Positions 35,708-45,840 are shown, numbered from the stretch's first letter. The stretch: 64,000 nt of DNA from an uncultured Dyadobacter sp. (GCF_946482605.1 NZ_CAMLSE010000007.1:62001-126000); one strand, 5' to 3'. Notes: generated by a model not told the origin, from the letters alone. Program-made: numbers and translations.

Positions 35708-36049
35708 TTATCCTACATTTCTTCCGTCTTTATCGAGTTTCACGCGGGCATTTTCTTTGCCGTTCGCGACTTGCAACTCGTAATATTGGGTTTTGTCAGA
35801 TTCGGTTACCAAAAACGCTTTCTTCACCGTCCACCCACTGAATTCCTCACCTTTAATGGTCTTTTTAATGGCCTCCGGCAAATCTTCCGGTTTCACGGCT
35901 ACCTTGTCCTCTTTATCTGCCTTACCGGCTTTGTCGGCTGCCTGCTGATGTTCTGCATGGGTTGCAGTCGTCTGATTTGCCGTCTGTGCTTGAACAGAAG
36001 CAAACGAAATGAGCGTCAGGGCCAATGCCGATACTATTAGCTTTTTCAT
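35708..36049 (-). CDS. Small secreted PepSY-like protein
   Basis: 113 residues. Signal peptide (MKKLIVSALALTLISFASVQAQ), a charged low-complexity linker (DKAGKADKEDK), then one PepSY-like (BLIP-like) domain: LPEAIKKTIKGEEFSGWTVKKAFLV and QYYELQVANGKENARVKLDKDGR. Such domains are thought to inhibit or chaperone secreted enzymes; the role here is unknown. Monocistronic with its own terminator and an intergenic region of about 250 bases upstream. Confidence 0.7.
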   Translation of the reverse strand: MKKLIVSALALTLISFASVQAQTANQTTATHAEHQQAADKAGKADKEDKVAVKPEDLPEAIKKTIKGEEFSGWTVKKAFLVTESDKTQYYELQVANGKENARVKLDKDGRNVG

Positions 36050-36247
36050 AATCCTTGTTTTTTAGACAACTATTAATGTAATGTTATAATGTCGTGCATT
36101 TGCACTATTGCCAAATACCTCAACAGGATTATGCCAAAATATTTAATCATTTGATTTTGAGATAATTACAAAAACAATAGTAATTGTGAAGTGGTTACCA
36201 AAATCCACGTTTTGTGGGAATTAGTCTTCAAAAACCCACAAAATACA

Positions 36248-36276
36248 AATGCCCGTACTATCATAGCACGGGCATT
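36248..36276 (-). terminator. Terminator of the second SusC/SusD operon
   Basis: AATGCCCGT / ACGGGCATT, a 9-bp stem with an 11-nt loop, lies 24 bases after the SusD stop. The T run is weak, so confidence is moderate. Confidence 0.6.
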
Positions 36277-36299
36277 CGCATTATAAAAACCTCGGTCTG

Positions 36300-38180
36300 T
36301 TACTTGTCGTATCCCGGGTTCTGAATCAGTTTTGCATTCCGGTTCATTTCATCGCGGCTGAAAGGACGGAAGTACATTTTGTCGACCCACGTACGGTTCT
36401 CGTGAGACTTATCCTCGGTCGGCGTGTAGGTGTAGTCGTAAACAGTCGGATCGTAGTGATATGGCTCCCTCATCGACTTGCCTGCTTTGAACTTGCCGAT
36501 TACGGTGATAAACTGCAACGAGCGGCCCAGCGTAGTCGGTGCGATCATCCACCGGCGGGCATCGTGGTAACGCTGCTCTTCGTACGCCATTTCGATGCGT
36601 TTTTCGAGGCGGTAAGCCTCTTTCAAGGCAGCTCCCGACACTTTCAATGCGGGCATACCTGCACGGAAACGGATCCGGTTCAGCCATTCCAGCGCTATCG
36701 CGTCCTGGCCCAGTTCAATGCTTGCCTCAATGTAGTTGAACGCTACCTCGGTCACACGAATGAACGGCCAGGGAATGTTCTGACGGTCGGTGTTGTCATA
36801 CAATGCAGGGTTCGGATCGATGAACTTACGCATGTAGTAGCCGGTGCGACTTCCGTTCCAGTCTTCGATAGAGCTGCTGCGGGTATCCAATCCTTTACGG
36901 TTAACCAATGCACCTTTGTCGTCAAGCAGATCGTACGCACCGGTCTGAATCTGGTTCGCCGGGTCTTTCGCATCGGAAGGGCGCGGTTTCCAGGTAGCAC
37001 CATCGTACATGACGGTTGCGTAAAAACGGGGGTCACGATTCACGTAAGGGCTCGCCTTATGGGTAGGATTAGTCCACGAGAATGGCGTACCATCCATCAT
37101 TTGATAATCGTCTACCAGCAAACCGATCGGCGTATTACCCGCCCAGTTGTGGTAACCGTTCGGGCCATTGTTCAAACCGGTTTGACGGGCACCATCCGAA
37201 GTCTGGCTGGCTGTAAAATAGCGACCGAAAATAATGTCGTCGCCACCGCCTGCATCCAGGGATTTGTCGGCACTGTAACCAGCCATTGCAATGGAAATGT
37301 AGTTGATCTTACCCTGCTCTGCCGTAACAGGGGCAGTCAGGTTCAGCTTGTAACCAGCTTTCGCATCCAAAGCCGCTTTTGCAGCGGCCTGAGCAGCCTG
37401 CCAACGCGCCTTGCGGTCGCCGGATGCGTAACCCAGGAATTCAGGATTAGGATATGCGGCGATCAGTGCAGATTTTGCTTTTGCAGTCGGGATGTCGTGC
37501 AGGTCGCTTGCAGCGTACAGCAACATCCGTGATTTAAGCGCCAATGCAGCTACTTCGGTTGCACGGCCCTTTTGCTCCGCTTTTCCTTTGAGCAGGGCAG
37601 CAGCGCTGTCGCAATCCGCTACGATGAAATTCACACATTCCTCAAAAGTATTCCGGGTTACGGAATAGTCTTCGTTCAATGCGTAGACCTTTGTAATGAT
37701 CGGCGCGGAACCGTAGTAGCGAACCAACTGCTGGTAATAGTAAGCCCGCAGGAAGTGCGCTTCTCCTTTCAGGCGATCTTTCAGGGTCTGATCCGCGAAA
37801 GTCGAGATAGGTAGGTTCTGAAGTGCCAGGTTCGTAGCGCGGATACGCGTATACATAGGTCCCCATCCATAAGTGTCGTCGACCCAGCCCAGGTTGGAAG
37901 GGCTCAAACTACCTTCATTGACGGTATTGATGTTACGGCCTGTGTGGGTAAACACCGCTTCGTCGGTCAGGGATGCCAGCATTTGCTCGCTGAATCCACC
38001 CTGCTGAAGACCCTGATAGATACCGGTCACAAAACCCTCGGCCAATGCCCCTTCCTTCCATACTTCCTCGGTCGGGATTTCAGTAGGAGGAGTTACATCC
38101 AGAAAGTCAGTGTCGCACGACACGAGCCCGGTTGTAGCCAATGCCGCCAGAAAAATCCAATTTTTATAACTCAGTTTCAT
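36300..38180 (-). CDS. SusD/RagB-family nutrient-binding lipoprotein (second pair)
   Basis: 626 residues, longer than average for SusD. Lipobox ending at Cys22 (TGLVSC) and the N-terminal DTDFLDVTPPTEIPTEEVW. TPR-like segment KDRLKGEAHFLRAYYYQQLVRYYGSAPIIT; C-terminal RLEKRIEMAYEEQRYHDARRW and the FRPFSRDEMNRNAKLIQNPGYDK end. Encoded 10 bases downstream of its SusC. No enzyme gene follows within the operon, so nothing indicates the ligand. Confidence 0.95.
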   Translation of the reverse strand: MKLSYKNWIFLAALATTGLVSCDTDFLDVTPPTEIPTEEVWKEGALAEGFVTGIYQGLQQGGFSEQMLASLTDEAVFTHTGRNINTVNEGSLSPSNLGWVDDTYGWGPMYTRIRATNLALQNLPISTFADQTLKDRLKGEAHFLRAYYYQQLVRYYGSAPIITKVYALNEDYSVTRNTFEECVNFIVADCDSAAALLKGKAEQKGRATEVAALALKSRMLLYAASDLHDIPTAKAKSALIAAYPNPEFLGYASGDRKARWQAAQAAAKAALDAKAGYKLNLTAPVTAEQGKINYISIAMAGYSADKSLDAGGGDDIIFGRYFTASQTSDGARQTGLNNGPNGYHNWAGNTPIGLLVDDYQMMDGTPFSWTNPTHKASPYVNRDPRFYATVMYDGATWKPRPSDAKDPANQIQTGAYDLLDDKGALVNRKGLDTRSSSIEDWNGSRTGYYMRKFIDPNPALYDNTDRQNIPWPFIRVTEVAFNYIEASIELGQDAIALEWLNRIRFRAGMPALKVSGAALKEAYRLEKRIEMAYEEQRYHDARRWMIAPTTLGRSLQFITVIGKFKAGKSMREPYHYDPTVYDYTYTPTEDKSHENRTWVDKMYFRPFSRDEMNRNAKLIQNPGYDK

Positions 38181-38190
38181 TTTTTTAATC

Positions 38191-41100
38191 TTAGAAAGTT
38201 ACACGTACACCTGCATTAAGAACTCTCGACTGCGGATAGTATTGTCCGTTGGTTGAAGTCGCTTCAGGATCCCAGATTTTGATTTTATCCAGTGTGAACA
38301 GGTTCAATCCATTGACATAAATACGCAGGTTGCCAACACCAATCTTCGAACCGATCTCAGACGGCAGGTTATAGCCTAATTCGATGTTTTTCAAACGCAG
38401 ATAATTGTTGCTTTTCAGGTAGTAAGTGTTAGCACCTGCGTTGTCGAAGTTGGTATAATAAGTGTTGTTACGGTTAGCCAGGCGTGGTTCTGTCGAGCTT
38501 GGGTTGTCGATCGTCCAGCGGTGGTCGTAAGCATATTTCAGGTAGTTACCAATATCGCCCGATTCGGTTTGTCCGATATATTGCAGACCTCCCAAGGCTC
38601 CCTGGAAAAGGAGAGACAAGTCGAATGCTTTATAACCCAGGTTGATCGTCGCACCACCGGTAAACTGCGGACGGTTGGTCTTTTCGGACCGGACTTTGTC
38701 ATCCGCGGTAATTTTACCGTCGTTGTTGATATCCTTGAACTTCATGTCACCAGGGCGAAGCGTACCGGTGATACCGCTGTAATTCACAGTGTTTGCGTCA
38801 ATTTCAGCCTGATCCCTGAAAACGCCGTCGTACTGGTAAGCCAGGAATGCATTATAAGGCTTTCCGGTCGTACGTTGGTACGAAGGTGCACCAGGGGTTT
38901 CATCCCAGTATTTGATGGTGTTTTTAGCATAACCTCCATTCACACCCACGGAGTAAGTAAAGTTGTCGACGCTGCCATCGTAGCTCAACTTAAATTCCCA
39001 TCCTTTGTTTTGCAGCTTACCCAGGTTTTGGGGAGGAAGCTTGCCGTCGATACCAGCGGTTGATGGAGTCGAACCGGCTTTCGGGATCAGGATCTTCGAA
39101 CGGTTATTGATAAAGTAGTCGAATTCAAAAGCAATGCGGTCTTTCCACAACGTACCTTCGATACCGAAGTTGGTATTATTAGCTACCTCCCAGGTAAACG
39201 TGTTGTTGGCAACGCGGGTTTCCAGCAAAGTTTTAGCCACCTGGTCGTTGATAATGTAGGTACCGAAGCCCATGGTGTTCAGGTATTGATATTCGGCCAG
39301 CGTCTCGGTTCCGAGCAGGTAAGGCTCAGCACCCATTTGTCCCCATGAAGCACGCACCTTCACATTGTTCACGAAGCGGATATTGTTTTTCCAGAAATCC
39401 TCTTCCGACACACGCCATCCCGCCGATACCCCCGGGAAGAAACCAAAGCGGCCATCTTTCGGGAACACATAGGATCCATCTGCACGCCACAGGAACTCGG
39501 CAAGGTATTTCTCCTTGAAGTTGTAGCCCACACGACCGAAGTAGCTCAAACGTGCCCTTTTGTACAAATCCGTATTGTTGATCGTCTGACCATTGACAGT
39601 TACAGAACCCGAATTACCGATGTTCTGCTCAGGAGTTCCCCCTGCAAAAAGCTGGTCAACCACCGGAGAAATAAAGTAACGGCGGTACGCGAAGAACCCA
39701 TCAGCATCTACGGTTTCGCGCTGAACACCAGCCATGATATTGAAGTTGTGAGAACCGAAGGTCTTTTCGTAAGAAGCCTGTCCGGTAAGCTGGATCGACA
39801 ATTCCTGAGAAGCTGTTTCGGTCAAACGCGGATCGTTGAAAGTCGAACGCACGGTACCGGTCAGCAATGGTGTTACGCCGTCCGCTTCGTAAGTCTTTTT
39901 GTCCCAATAGTAAAGCGTCCAGGGCTTCTGGAACGACTTCTGACGACGAAGCTGCTTATCGATCGCCGCCATCGCGGTCACTTTCAGACCTTCCACGCCA
40001 GGAATAAGGATATCCAATGCGCCGTTGGTCTGGATGTAGTCACGCTTGTCGTTGTTATAACCGGTTGTGTTGGTGGTAATAACCGCCGGGTTTTGCCCAT
40101 TCTCGATATCCGGACCGGGACGGCCATCCGGCCAGATCGCGATTTCGGTAGGCTTACCACGCATCAGCATACGGAAAATATCACCGGCACCACCGCCATT
40201 CGGGAAGCGACGGAATTCCTCACGCATGGTCACACCGAGATTGGCGCTCACATACTTGTTGATCTTCGTGTCCAGGTTGATACGCATGTCGTACTGCTTG
40301 TATCCGGTAGCGGAATTCACGTAGTTACCATCCTGATTAATGTAACCCAGTGAAGCCAGGTATTTGATGTTGTCGCTACCACCTGTCAGTTGGAGGTTGT
40401 GACGCTGCTGCGGCGACCAGTTGCGGATTACCGAGCCATACCAGTCGGTATTCGGGTGAATCAGCGGGTCGGAACCATCCCGGAACTTTTGAAGGTCGGT
40501 TGGCGTGAAAACCGCGCTAAGCACATTGCCATTGTCGGTACGGGTATAAGCACCATTAGAGTTGAACCCTTGCAGTGCTCCCTGCCATTGATTGACAGGC
40601 AAGTTATCGTAAATCTGCAATTCGTTACGGATGGTTGCATACTCCGCCGCGTCCGACATTTTCGGCGTACGCGTAGGCTGCCCGATACCGAGGTTCAGGT
40701 TATACGAAAGTTGCGGTTTACCGGATTTTCCACGCTTGGTGGTAATGAGAATAACCCCGTTACCCGCACGTGATCCGTAGATCGCCGCCGCCGCATCTTT
40801 CAATACCGAAATGCTCTCGATGTCGGCAGGGTTGATCCGGTCCAGACCACCGCTCCGGTTGGGTACTCCATCCACTACGATCAGCGCGTTGCTGTTACCG
40901 AGGGAGTTGGTACCACGGATACGGATCGCGGAACCGTCGTAACCCGGTTCCCCGCTCGCTTGCACGGCAGATACACCCGGCAAACGGCCGCCCAATGTAT
41001 TAGAAAGGTTGGCAGCTGGCGCTTTCTGCAATTCTGCTCCTTTTACTGCGGTAACAGAACCGGTCAGAGTCGCCTTTTTCGCAGTACCATAACCCACGAC

Positions 41101-41445
41101 GACCACCTCTTCCAGCGCTTTGGTATCACTCAGCATTTTCACATCCAGGCTGGTTTTGTTACCCAGCGGAATCTCCTGCGTAATGTAGCCGATGAAAGAG
41201 AATACAAGCGTAGCCGTCCCCGGCGCATTCACTGTGTAGTTCCCTTCAATGTCCGTTACAGTACCCGCCGACGTTCCTTTTACAAGGATACTCACCCCGG
41301 GCAGACCCTGCCCCTGCTCATCATTCACTTTTCCCTTCACCGTTACATCCTGAGCGAATGCAGCGGTCACGACCAAAAGGGTCAATAGAAGGGAGCAAAA
41401 ATACCGTGTTAGGCTCCGGTACTTTTCCCGTTCAGAAATCCTCAT
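38191..41445 (-). CDS. SusC/RagA-family TonB-dependent outer-membrane transporter (second pair)
   Basis: 1084 residues in canonical order: signal peptide (1-31, ending VTAAFAQ), regulatory-like domain (DVTVKGKVNDEQGQGLPGVS to about 105), VVVVGYG at 114-120, plug with the RIRGTNSLGNSNALIVVDG signature, and a barrel to the C-terminal VRVTF. There is no Pro-rich insert, unlike the first SusC of the window. It forms the channel for the SusD at 36300. Confidence 0.95.
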   Translation of the reverse strand: MRISEREKYRSLTRYFCSLLLTLLVVTAAFAQDVTVKGKVNDEQGQGLPGVSILVKGTSAGTVTDIEGNYTVNAPGTATLVFSFIGYITQEIPLGNKTSLDVKMLSDTKALEEVVVVGYGTAKKATLTGSVTAVKGAELQKAPAANLSNTLGGRLPGVSAVQASGEPGYDGSAIRIRGTNSLGNSNALIVVDGVPNRSGGLDRINPADIESISVLKDAAAAIYGSRAGNGVILITTKRGKSGKPQLSYNLNLGIGQPTRTPKMSDAAEYATIRNELQIYDNLPVNQWQGALQGFNSNGAYTRTDNGNVLSAVFTPTDLQKFRDGSDPLIHPNTDWYGSVIRNWSPQQRHNLQLTGGSDNIKYLASLGYINQDGNYVNSATGYKQYDMRINLDTKINKYVSANLGVTMREEFRRFPNGGGAGDIFRMLMRGKPTEIAIWPDGRPGPDIENGQNPAVITTNTTGYNNDKRDYIQTNGALDILIPGVEGLKVTAMAAIDKQLRRQKSFQKPWTLYYWDKKTYEADGVTPLLTGTVRSTFNDPRLTETASQELSIQLTGQASYEKTFGSHNFNIMAGVQRETVDADGFFAYRRYFISPVVDQLFAGGTPEQNIGNSGSVTVNGQTINNTDLYKRARLSYFGRVGYNFKEKYLAEFLWRADGSYVFPKDGRFGFFPGVSAGWRVSEEDFWKNNIRFVNNVKVRASWGQMGAEPYLLGTETLAEYQYLNTMGFGTYIINDQVAKTLLETRVANNTFTWEVANNTNFGIEGTLWKDRIAFEFDYFINNRSKILIPKAGSTPSTAGIDGKLPPQNLGKLQNKGWEFKLSYDGSVDNFTYSVGVNGGYAKNTIKYWDETPGAPSYQRTTGKPYNAFLAYQYDGVFRDQAEIDANTVNYSGITGTLRPGDMKFKDINNDGKITADDKVRSEKTNRPQFTGGATINLGYKAFDLSLLFQGALGGLQYIGQTESGDIGNYLKYAYDHRWTIDNPSSTEPRLANRNNTYYTNFDNAGANTYYLKSNNYLRLKNIELGYNLPSEIGSKIGVGNLRIYVNGLNLFTLDKIKIWDPEATSTNGQYYPQSRVLNAGVRVTF

Positions 41446-41603
41446 AGATTAAGTATAGATAGATAGTAGATAGTTAAAAAAATTATAAAAAAATGAAAAG
41501 ATATTACAACTGGATTCCATGCATAAACCCTTGTTCTTCAACAAGTCAGAGAAGTGTCTACCATACACAATTTATTTAATAAAAGATCTCAAATGTCCTA
41601 TTT

Positions 41604-41611
41604 CAAAAATA
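41604..41611 (-). promoter_or_regulatory. Candidate -7 box for the second SusC/SusD operon
   Basis: On the minus strand the box reads TATTTTTG (TAnnTTTG match), about 158 bases before the SusC start. No -33 TTG was found, so this is weak. Confidence 0.22.
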
Positions 41612-41860
41612 CAGTACGTCACCGGACTGCGTTAATATGATACTTCGAGGGGAGGCTCAACTTCAAATTGTTATATTTTGTTATCCGGCAATACCGAGGA
41701 GACAAGCAGTATTAACGGGATGTACAAAAAGATATGAAATTATTTACATAAACAAGGAATCACGCTTTCTGACTATGTTTTCTTAGAAAATAACCAATAG
41801 TAACTTAACGTATACTAGTAACCGGGTGTTATACGTGCGACTAGCGAAGTAAGCTCAAAA

Positions 41861-41894
41861 AAAATGCCCTTTCCTGCATTGGAAAGGGCATTTT
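41861..41894 (-). terminator. Terminator of the SDR/esterase genes
   Basis: Perfect 14-bp stem (AAAATGCCCTTTCC / GGAAAGGGCATTTT) with a 6-nt loop, followed by T8 on the minus strand. It is 138 bases beyond the SDR stop. Confidence 0.8.
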
Positions 41895-42032
41895 CGTAAA
41901 CCAGAATGATAATTATATCAATTTTGCAGAAACTGACTTAATATTTGCAATATTCTCCCAAAAGACCTCAGATAGTGAGGATTGGCGAGTACGTATATTG
42001 TAAAAGTTATATTTTAACTATGGCTCAGCACA

Positions 42033-42818
42033 TCAGCGTGCAGTCCAGCCGCCGTCTACTGTAAGGATAGACCCGACCATGTAGCTGGCCGCATCGCTCG
42101 CCAGAAATATGGCCGCTCCCTGTATCTCGCGCAGATGCCCCCACCTTTGCAGGGCGGTGGCACCCAGAATAATGTTACGTGCGTCTTCGCTCTCGGCGAT
42201 CGGAATATTCATTTCGGTGAGGAACGGGCCCGGGCAGATTGCGTTGACCATGATATTGAACGGGGCCAATTCAAGTGCGAGCGCCCGGGTCATCTGCACG
42301 ATGGCACCTTTGCTGGCCGTATAGGGTGTCCGGTTGGCCAAACCTACCAGACCAAGCGTGCTGGCGAGGTTGATAATACGTCCGCTGCGCTGCGCTTTCA
42401 TCAGCGGCGTGACAGCCCGGCAGGCCAGCCAGGTCCCGGTCACATTCACGTCCAGCACATGCTTGAAATCCGATGTGGAGATCTCATCGATGGGCCCACG
42501 GATATTAATGCCGGCGCTATTGATGAGGATATCCACCTTGCCAAAACTCTCCAGGGCGAATGCAACCATTGCCTCGGTTTGCTGCTGCACGGTAATGTCG
42601 GCTGCATACGACATTACCCTGGTTCCGAAGGAAATGCTCAGTTCGGTGGCGCTACGCTCTCCGTCCAATGCACTTCTGTTCACCAATAGTATGTCGGCAC
42701 CGGCAGAAGCGAGTCCCGCCGCCATGGCGAGGCCCAGCCCTTTGGAGCCGCCTGTGATGATGGCAACCTTTCCGGTCAGGTCAAATTGTTTGATACCGGG
42801 CAAAACGTCCTGAACCAT
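42033..42818 (-). CDS. Short-chain dehydrogenase/reductase
   Basis: 261 residues of the classical SDR family. Cofactor motif TGGSKGLG at 22-29, NSAG at about 100-103, catalytic Ser153, Tyr166 and Lys170 (YTASKGA). The LTVDGGWT end is typical of sugar/polyol SDRs such as gluconate 5-dehydrogenase or glucose 1-dehydrogenase. Cytoplasmic, NAD(P)-dependent. The esterase gene lies five bases upstream, so the two form an operon, probably acting on an esterified sugar. Confidence 0.92.
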   Translation of the reverse strand: MVQDVLPGIKQFDLTGKVAIITGGSKGLGLAMAAGLASAGADILLVNRSALDGERSATELSISFGTRVMSYAADITVQQQTEAMVAFALESFGKVDILINSAGINIRGPIDEISTSDFKHVLDVNVTGTWLACRAVTPLMKAQRSGRIINLASTLGLVGLANRTPYTASKGAIVQMTRALALELAPFNIMVNAICPGPFLTEMNIPIAESEDARNIILGATALQRWGHLREIQGAAIFLASDAASYMVGSILTVDGGWTAR

Positions 42819-42823
42819 GGCAA

Positions 42824-43684
42824 CTAGTACTGATGAAATGCCTGAGATACAAATTCGAGTACATTAGGCAGCGACTGCCGCCAGTAGGTCCAGGTGTGCC
42901 CGCCTTCACGTACACGGAACTCGTGCGGTACTTCCTTTTTCCGCAACGCAATGTGCACAAGGCTGTTGCCTTCGTACAGAAAATCGTCATCACCGCAGTC
43001 GATATACCAACGCACCGCCTTCTTCTGTGCGTCCGGTAAGTTGTTGATCAATGCAAGCGCACTGTGGCGGTTGTAGTAAGTGCTTACTGTCGAGTCCGCG
43101 ATATCCGGGTTATTTCTGATCAGGTTCTTTTTGGCATCTTCAAGCGTGATCGGTCCTGTGGAAGCGCTCAGCGGGCACGCTGATGAAAACAACTCCGGGT
43201 GATGCAAGGCATACATAAAACTGCCGCCTCCGCCCATGGAAAGCCCTGCAATGGCGCGGAACCGTTTCTCGGCTTTGATCCTGAATTTCTTTTCGACATA
43301 AGGCATCAGCTCCGTAAAAAAGAAGTCCTCATACGGCCAGTCGCCCTTCACGTCGTTAAAATATCCCCTCCGCCCGGTGTTCGCGTCGGGCATCACGATG
43401 ATCATCGGCGTAGCGGTCCCGTTTCGGATGGCCTCGTCGGCGATGCGCAGCACCTCTCCGAACTGCACCCATCCGGTATGGTCGTCACCGGCACCATGTA
43501 AAAGGTACATGACCGGATAGCTCCGCTCTGAGGTTGCATAGTCGGGTGGCAAGTAGATTGCAAATTTCCTTTCGGATTTAAGTAGCTTGGAGGGAACTGA
43601 AAGATTGTCGAGAACCTTGCCGCTTTGGGCAAAGGCAGAAAAGGCCGACAGCAGTGCCAGCACGATCGTGGAGAAGATCTTCAT
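42824..43684 (-). CDS. Secreted alpha/beta-hydrolase (feruloyl-esterase-like)
   Basis: 286 residues. Signal peptide (1-19), then a PF00756-type esterase: YPVMYLLHGAGDDHTGW oxyanion segment, nucleophile Ser149 in AGLSMGGG, acid in the DCGDDDFLYEGN loop and His in EGGHTWTYW. Members remove ferulic or acetyl groups from plant polysaccharides, or cleave sugar esters. Leads the operon with the SDR gene. Confidence 0.88.
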   Translation of the reverse strand: MKIFSTIVLALLSAFSAFAQSGKVLDNLSVPSKLLKSERKFAIYLPPDYATSERSYPVMYLLHGAGDDHTGWVQFGEVLRIADEAIRNGTATPMIIVMPDANTGRRGYFNDVKGDWPYEDFFFTELMPYVEKKFRIKAEKRFRAIAGLSMGGGGSFMYALHHPELFSSACPLSASTGPITLEDAKKNLIRNNPDIADSTVSTYYNRHSALALINNLPDAQKKAVRWYIDCGDDDFLYEGNSLVHIALRKKEVPHEFRVREGGHTWTYWRQSLPNVLEFVSQAFHQY

Positions 43685-43715
43685 ACCAGGGACAGTTGAA
43701 TTTTAGGTGATCAGC

Positions 43716-43736
43716 ACCGCCGGATGTGCCGGCGGT
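43716..43736. other. Intergenic hairpin
   Basis: Perfect 8-bp stem ACCGCCGG / CCGGCGGT with a 5-nt loop, in the gap upstream of the esterase gene. A short attenuator or terminator is possible; there is no strong T run. Confidence 0.35.
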
Positions 43737-43797
43737 TGTTACCTAATAAGAAGCACGGTTACTTGAAATACTTTTCCAACCTCCCCTAATTACCGGA

Positions 43798-43843
43798 ATC
43801 GATCCCGACGAGCGAACACGAAAAGTTCCATGCCGGGATCGAT
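43798..43843. terminator. Possible terminator after the Gfo/Idh/MocA gene
   Basis: Dyad ATCGATCCCG / CGGGATCGAT with a 26-nt loop, immediately beyond the minus-strand stop at 43848. It is a long loop without a clear T run. Confidence 0.35.
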
Positions 43844-43847
43844 CGCT

Positions 43848-45227
43848 TTACTTCTTCTTCACTTTCATCGCAACCGGGTCCCAGTGAATGATTTTTCTGC
43901 TGAAATAGCTTTCGTTGCAGGCCAGCACCGGGGCCGCGGCCCGGAAGCCGAAAACGGGGTCTTCCACCGTACCCAGGCTGCCTTTCCTTACATTCTCGAA
44001 GAAATCCCTGAAATGGTTCGCATGCGCGTCATCATCTTTGGGCGCTTCAAACTTGATCTCTTTCACCGGGTCGGCTTTACGGGTGTCCTCGGGATATTGC
44101 GCGTCATACTGCTTCTTGAACTCCTTTTGCTCGCTTTCGGAGAATGTATTGTAGCTGTCATAGCCACCAAAACCCGGCGCCTTCGGCAGCTTTTTCTTGG
44201 TAAGGACCAGGTTATTCTCTGTAAACTCGATCTGCCCCTCCGTACCGATAATGCGGGTGTTGTTCGCTATGGCGCCGGCATTGGCGAAGTTCACCCGGAG
44301 CACCATCTGGAAATTGGCATGAATGTCGGTCTTGGGATAGTCCAGTATCGAAACCAGCACATCGGGGACATCGCGCCCGTCTTTCCAGTAGCTGAGCTCG
44401 CCGGATGACATCACCCTTTCCGGCCCCAGCGAATTGGTCACAAAATGCACACCGGTGATGAGGTGCACAAAAAGGTCACCGCCAACCCCGGTACCGTAAT
44501 CCTGGTAATTTCTCCACCTGAAGAACCGCTTGGCGTCAAAAGCTTTTTTCGGCGCATCGCCCAGGAAAGTGTCCCAGTCGACTGTGCTCGTGGAGGCATC
44601 CGTGGGAATCGAATAGTTCCATGCCCCGATCGAGTTGAACCGGTCGTTGTTGGATTCGACATAGTTGATCTCCCCGATCTCTCCTGCCTGAAACAATCGC
44701 TTCGCTTCCTTAAATGACGCCGAACTGATCCGCTGGCTGCCGATCTGCATTGTTTTTCCCGACTTTTTCCAGGCATCGATCACCGAAAGCCCTTCATTGA
44801 TATGGTGCACCATCGGCTTCTCGCAATACACGTGCTTTCCCGCCTGCAATGCCGCCTTAGTGATGTGGTCGTGCCAGTGGTCGGGAGTCACGACCAGGAC
44901 AGCGTCAATATCCTTTCTTTCCAATATCTGACGGTGGTCGCGGGTAGTAAAAATGTCCTTTCCATACAGCTCCTTCACACGTGCGAGCCGGCCGTCGTAC
45001 AGGTCGGCGGCCGCCACGAATTCCACATCCTTCGAGCTGCGCAAGGCGGCCTTGGTATCACTATGTCCCTGAATCCCCATGCCAATGGTAGCGAAACGGA
45101 TCTTGTCATTTGGACTGATTTTTTTCAGGTCCCTGATGATATGAAAGGGTTTGGCGATGCTTTCTGTGGCTAGGAGTGCAGATGCTGCTGTTACATTTCT
45201 GAGAAAATTCCGGCGATTAGGATTCAT
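43848..45227 (-). CDS. Tat-exported Gfo/Idh/MocA-family oxidoreductase
   Basis: 459 residues. Twin-arginine start (PNRRNFLRNVTAASALL) then a Rossmann NAD(P) domain with GMGIQG at 49-54, the VTPDHWHDHITKAALQAGKHVYCEKP block (Lys137 in EKP is the conserved catalytic lysine), and a C-terminal substrate domain. These periplasmic members oxidise or dehydrogenate sugar residues, often in glycan-breakdown clusters, and carry a tightly bound cofactor, which explains Tat export. It is divergent from the DinB-family gene. Confidence 0.92.
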   Translation of the reverse strand: MNPNRRNFLRNVTAASALLATESIAKPFHIIRDLKKISPNDKIRFATIGMGIQGHSDTKAALRSSKDVEFVAAADLYDGRLARVKELYGKDIFTTRDHRQILERKDIDAVLVVTPDHWHDHITKAALQAGKHVYCEKPMVHHINEGLSVIDAWKKSGKTMQIGSQRISSASFKEAKRLFQAGEIGEINYVESNNDRFNSIGAWNYSIPTDASTSTVDWDTFLGDAPKKAFDAKRFFRWRNYQDYGTGVGGDLFVHLITGVHFVTNSLGPERVMSSGELSYWKDGRDVPDVLVSILDYPKTDIHANFQMVLRVNFANAGAIANNTRIIGTEGQIEFTENNLVLTKKKLPKAPGFGGYDSYNTFSESEQKEFKKQYDAQYPEDTRKADPVKEIKFEAPKDDDAHANHFRDFFENVRKGSLGTVEDPVFGFRAAAPVLACNESYFSRKIIHWDPVAMKVKKK

Positions 45228-45357
45228 TTGATGATTTCAAAAGGTTTAAGATCAAGAGTCCCCTAATTTAAACAATTAAGATTTGCTTGCTTAGGTGATC
45301 GGAAAATATGTACATTTTGCCACCTTATTCCTCACTCTACTAATTAACTAACGTTCC

Positions 45358-45840
45358 ATGCAACCCGACCAGCGAAAAAAACTGATCAATGAACTGACGT
45401 CCCTCATCAAGGGAGGAAACGCACACGTCACTCTGGAAGAAGCCATTGCGGGCATCCCGCCGCATTTGCGTACAGTAATCCCCGACAGCCTGCCTTACAG
45501 TATCTGGCAGCTACTGGAACACATCCGGATCGCGCAGCAGGATATCGTAGATTTTTCGGTTTCCAAAAATTACAATACGCTGTTCTGGCCCGATGACTAC
45601 TGGCCGCAGCCTACCGATGCGGTTACCGACGAGCAGTGGGCTCAAACGGTACATGAAATCAACGAGAAACAGCAACGATTTTTTGATTTGCTGCAAGATG
45701 AAGAAAGAGATCTTTTCAGTCCGCTGCCCTGGGGTAGCGGTCAAAACATTGTTCGTGAGGCGATGCTCATCGCCGATCACAATTCTTACCATACCGCCGA
45801 GATCGTCGTGGCCCGCAGGCTGCTGAATATCTGGCGCTGA
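45358..45840 (+). CDS. DinB/YfiT-family putative metalloenzyme
   Basis: 160 residues, four-helix bundle of the DinB (YfiT-like) superfamily. Putative metal ligands are His55 (LLEHIRIA), His141 and His145 (DHNSYHTAE). Despite the name, it is unrelated to the polymerase IV dinB gene at 14801. Members include bacillithiol transferases and thiol-dependent detoxification enzymes. Cytoplasmic and monocistronic, closed by the hairpin at 45844. Confidence 0.85.
   Translation: MQPDQRKKLINELTSLIKGGNAHVTLEEAIAGIPPHLRTVIPDSLPYSIWQLLEHIRIAQQDIVDFSVSKNYNTLFWPDDYWPQPTDAVTDEQWAQTVHEINEKQQRFFDLLQDEERDLFSPLPWGSGQNIVREAMLIADHNSYHTAEIVVARRLLNIWR

Larger units (their letters stand above)
41446..42032. other. Intergenic region, no gene seen
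   Basis: 587 bases with no coding character. It holds the second SusC operon's upstream region, a short GATA-type microsatellite (ATAGATAGATAGTAGATAG) at about 41455-41475, and the terminator at 41861. Confidence 0.5.

Noticed and set aside
36402..37532. A 376-residue plus-strand frame
   Set aside because: Antisense shadow of the second SusD gene; its translation is Arg/His/Val-rich without domain features.
45358..45840. DNA-damage-induced DNA polymerase, because of the name DinB
   Set aside because: The DinB/YfiT superfamily is a metal-binding four-helix bundle unrelated to polymerase IV, which is the gene at 14801.
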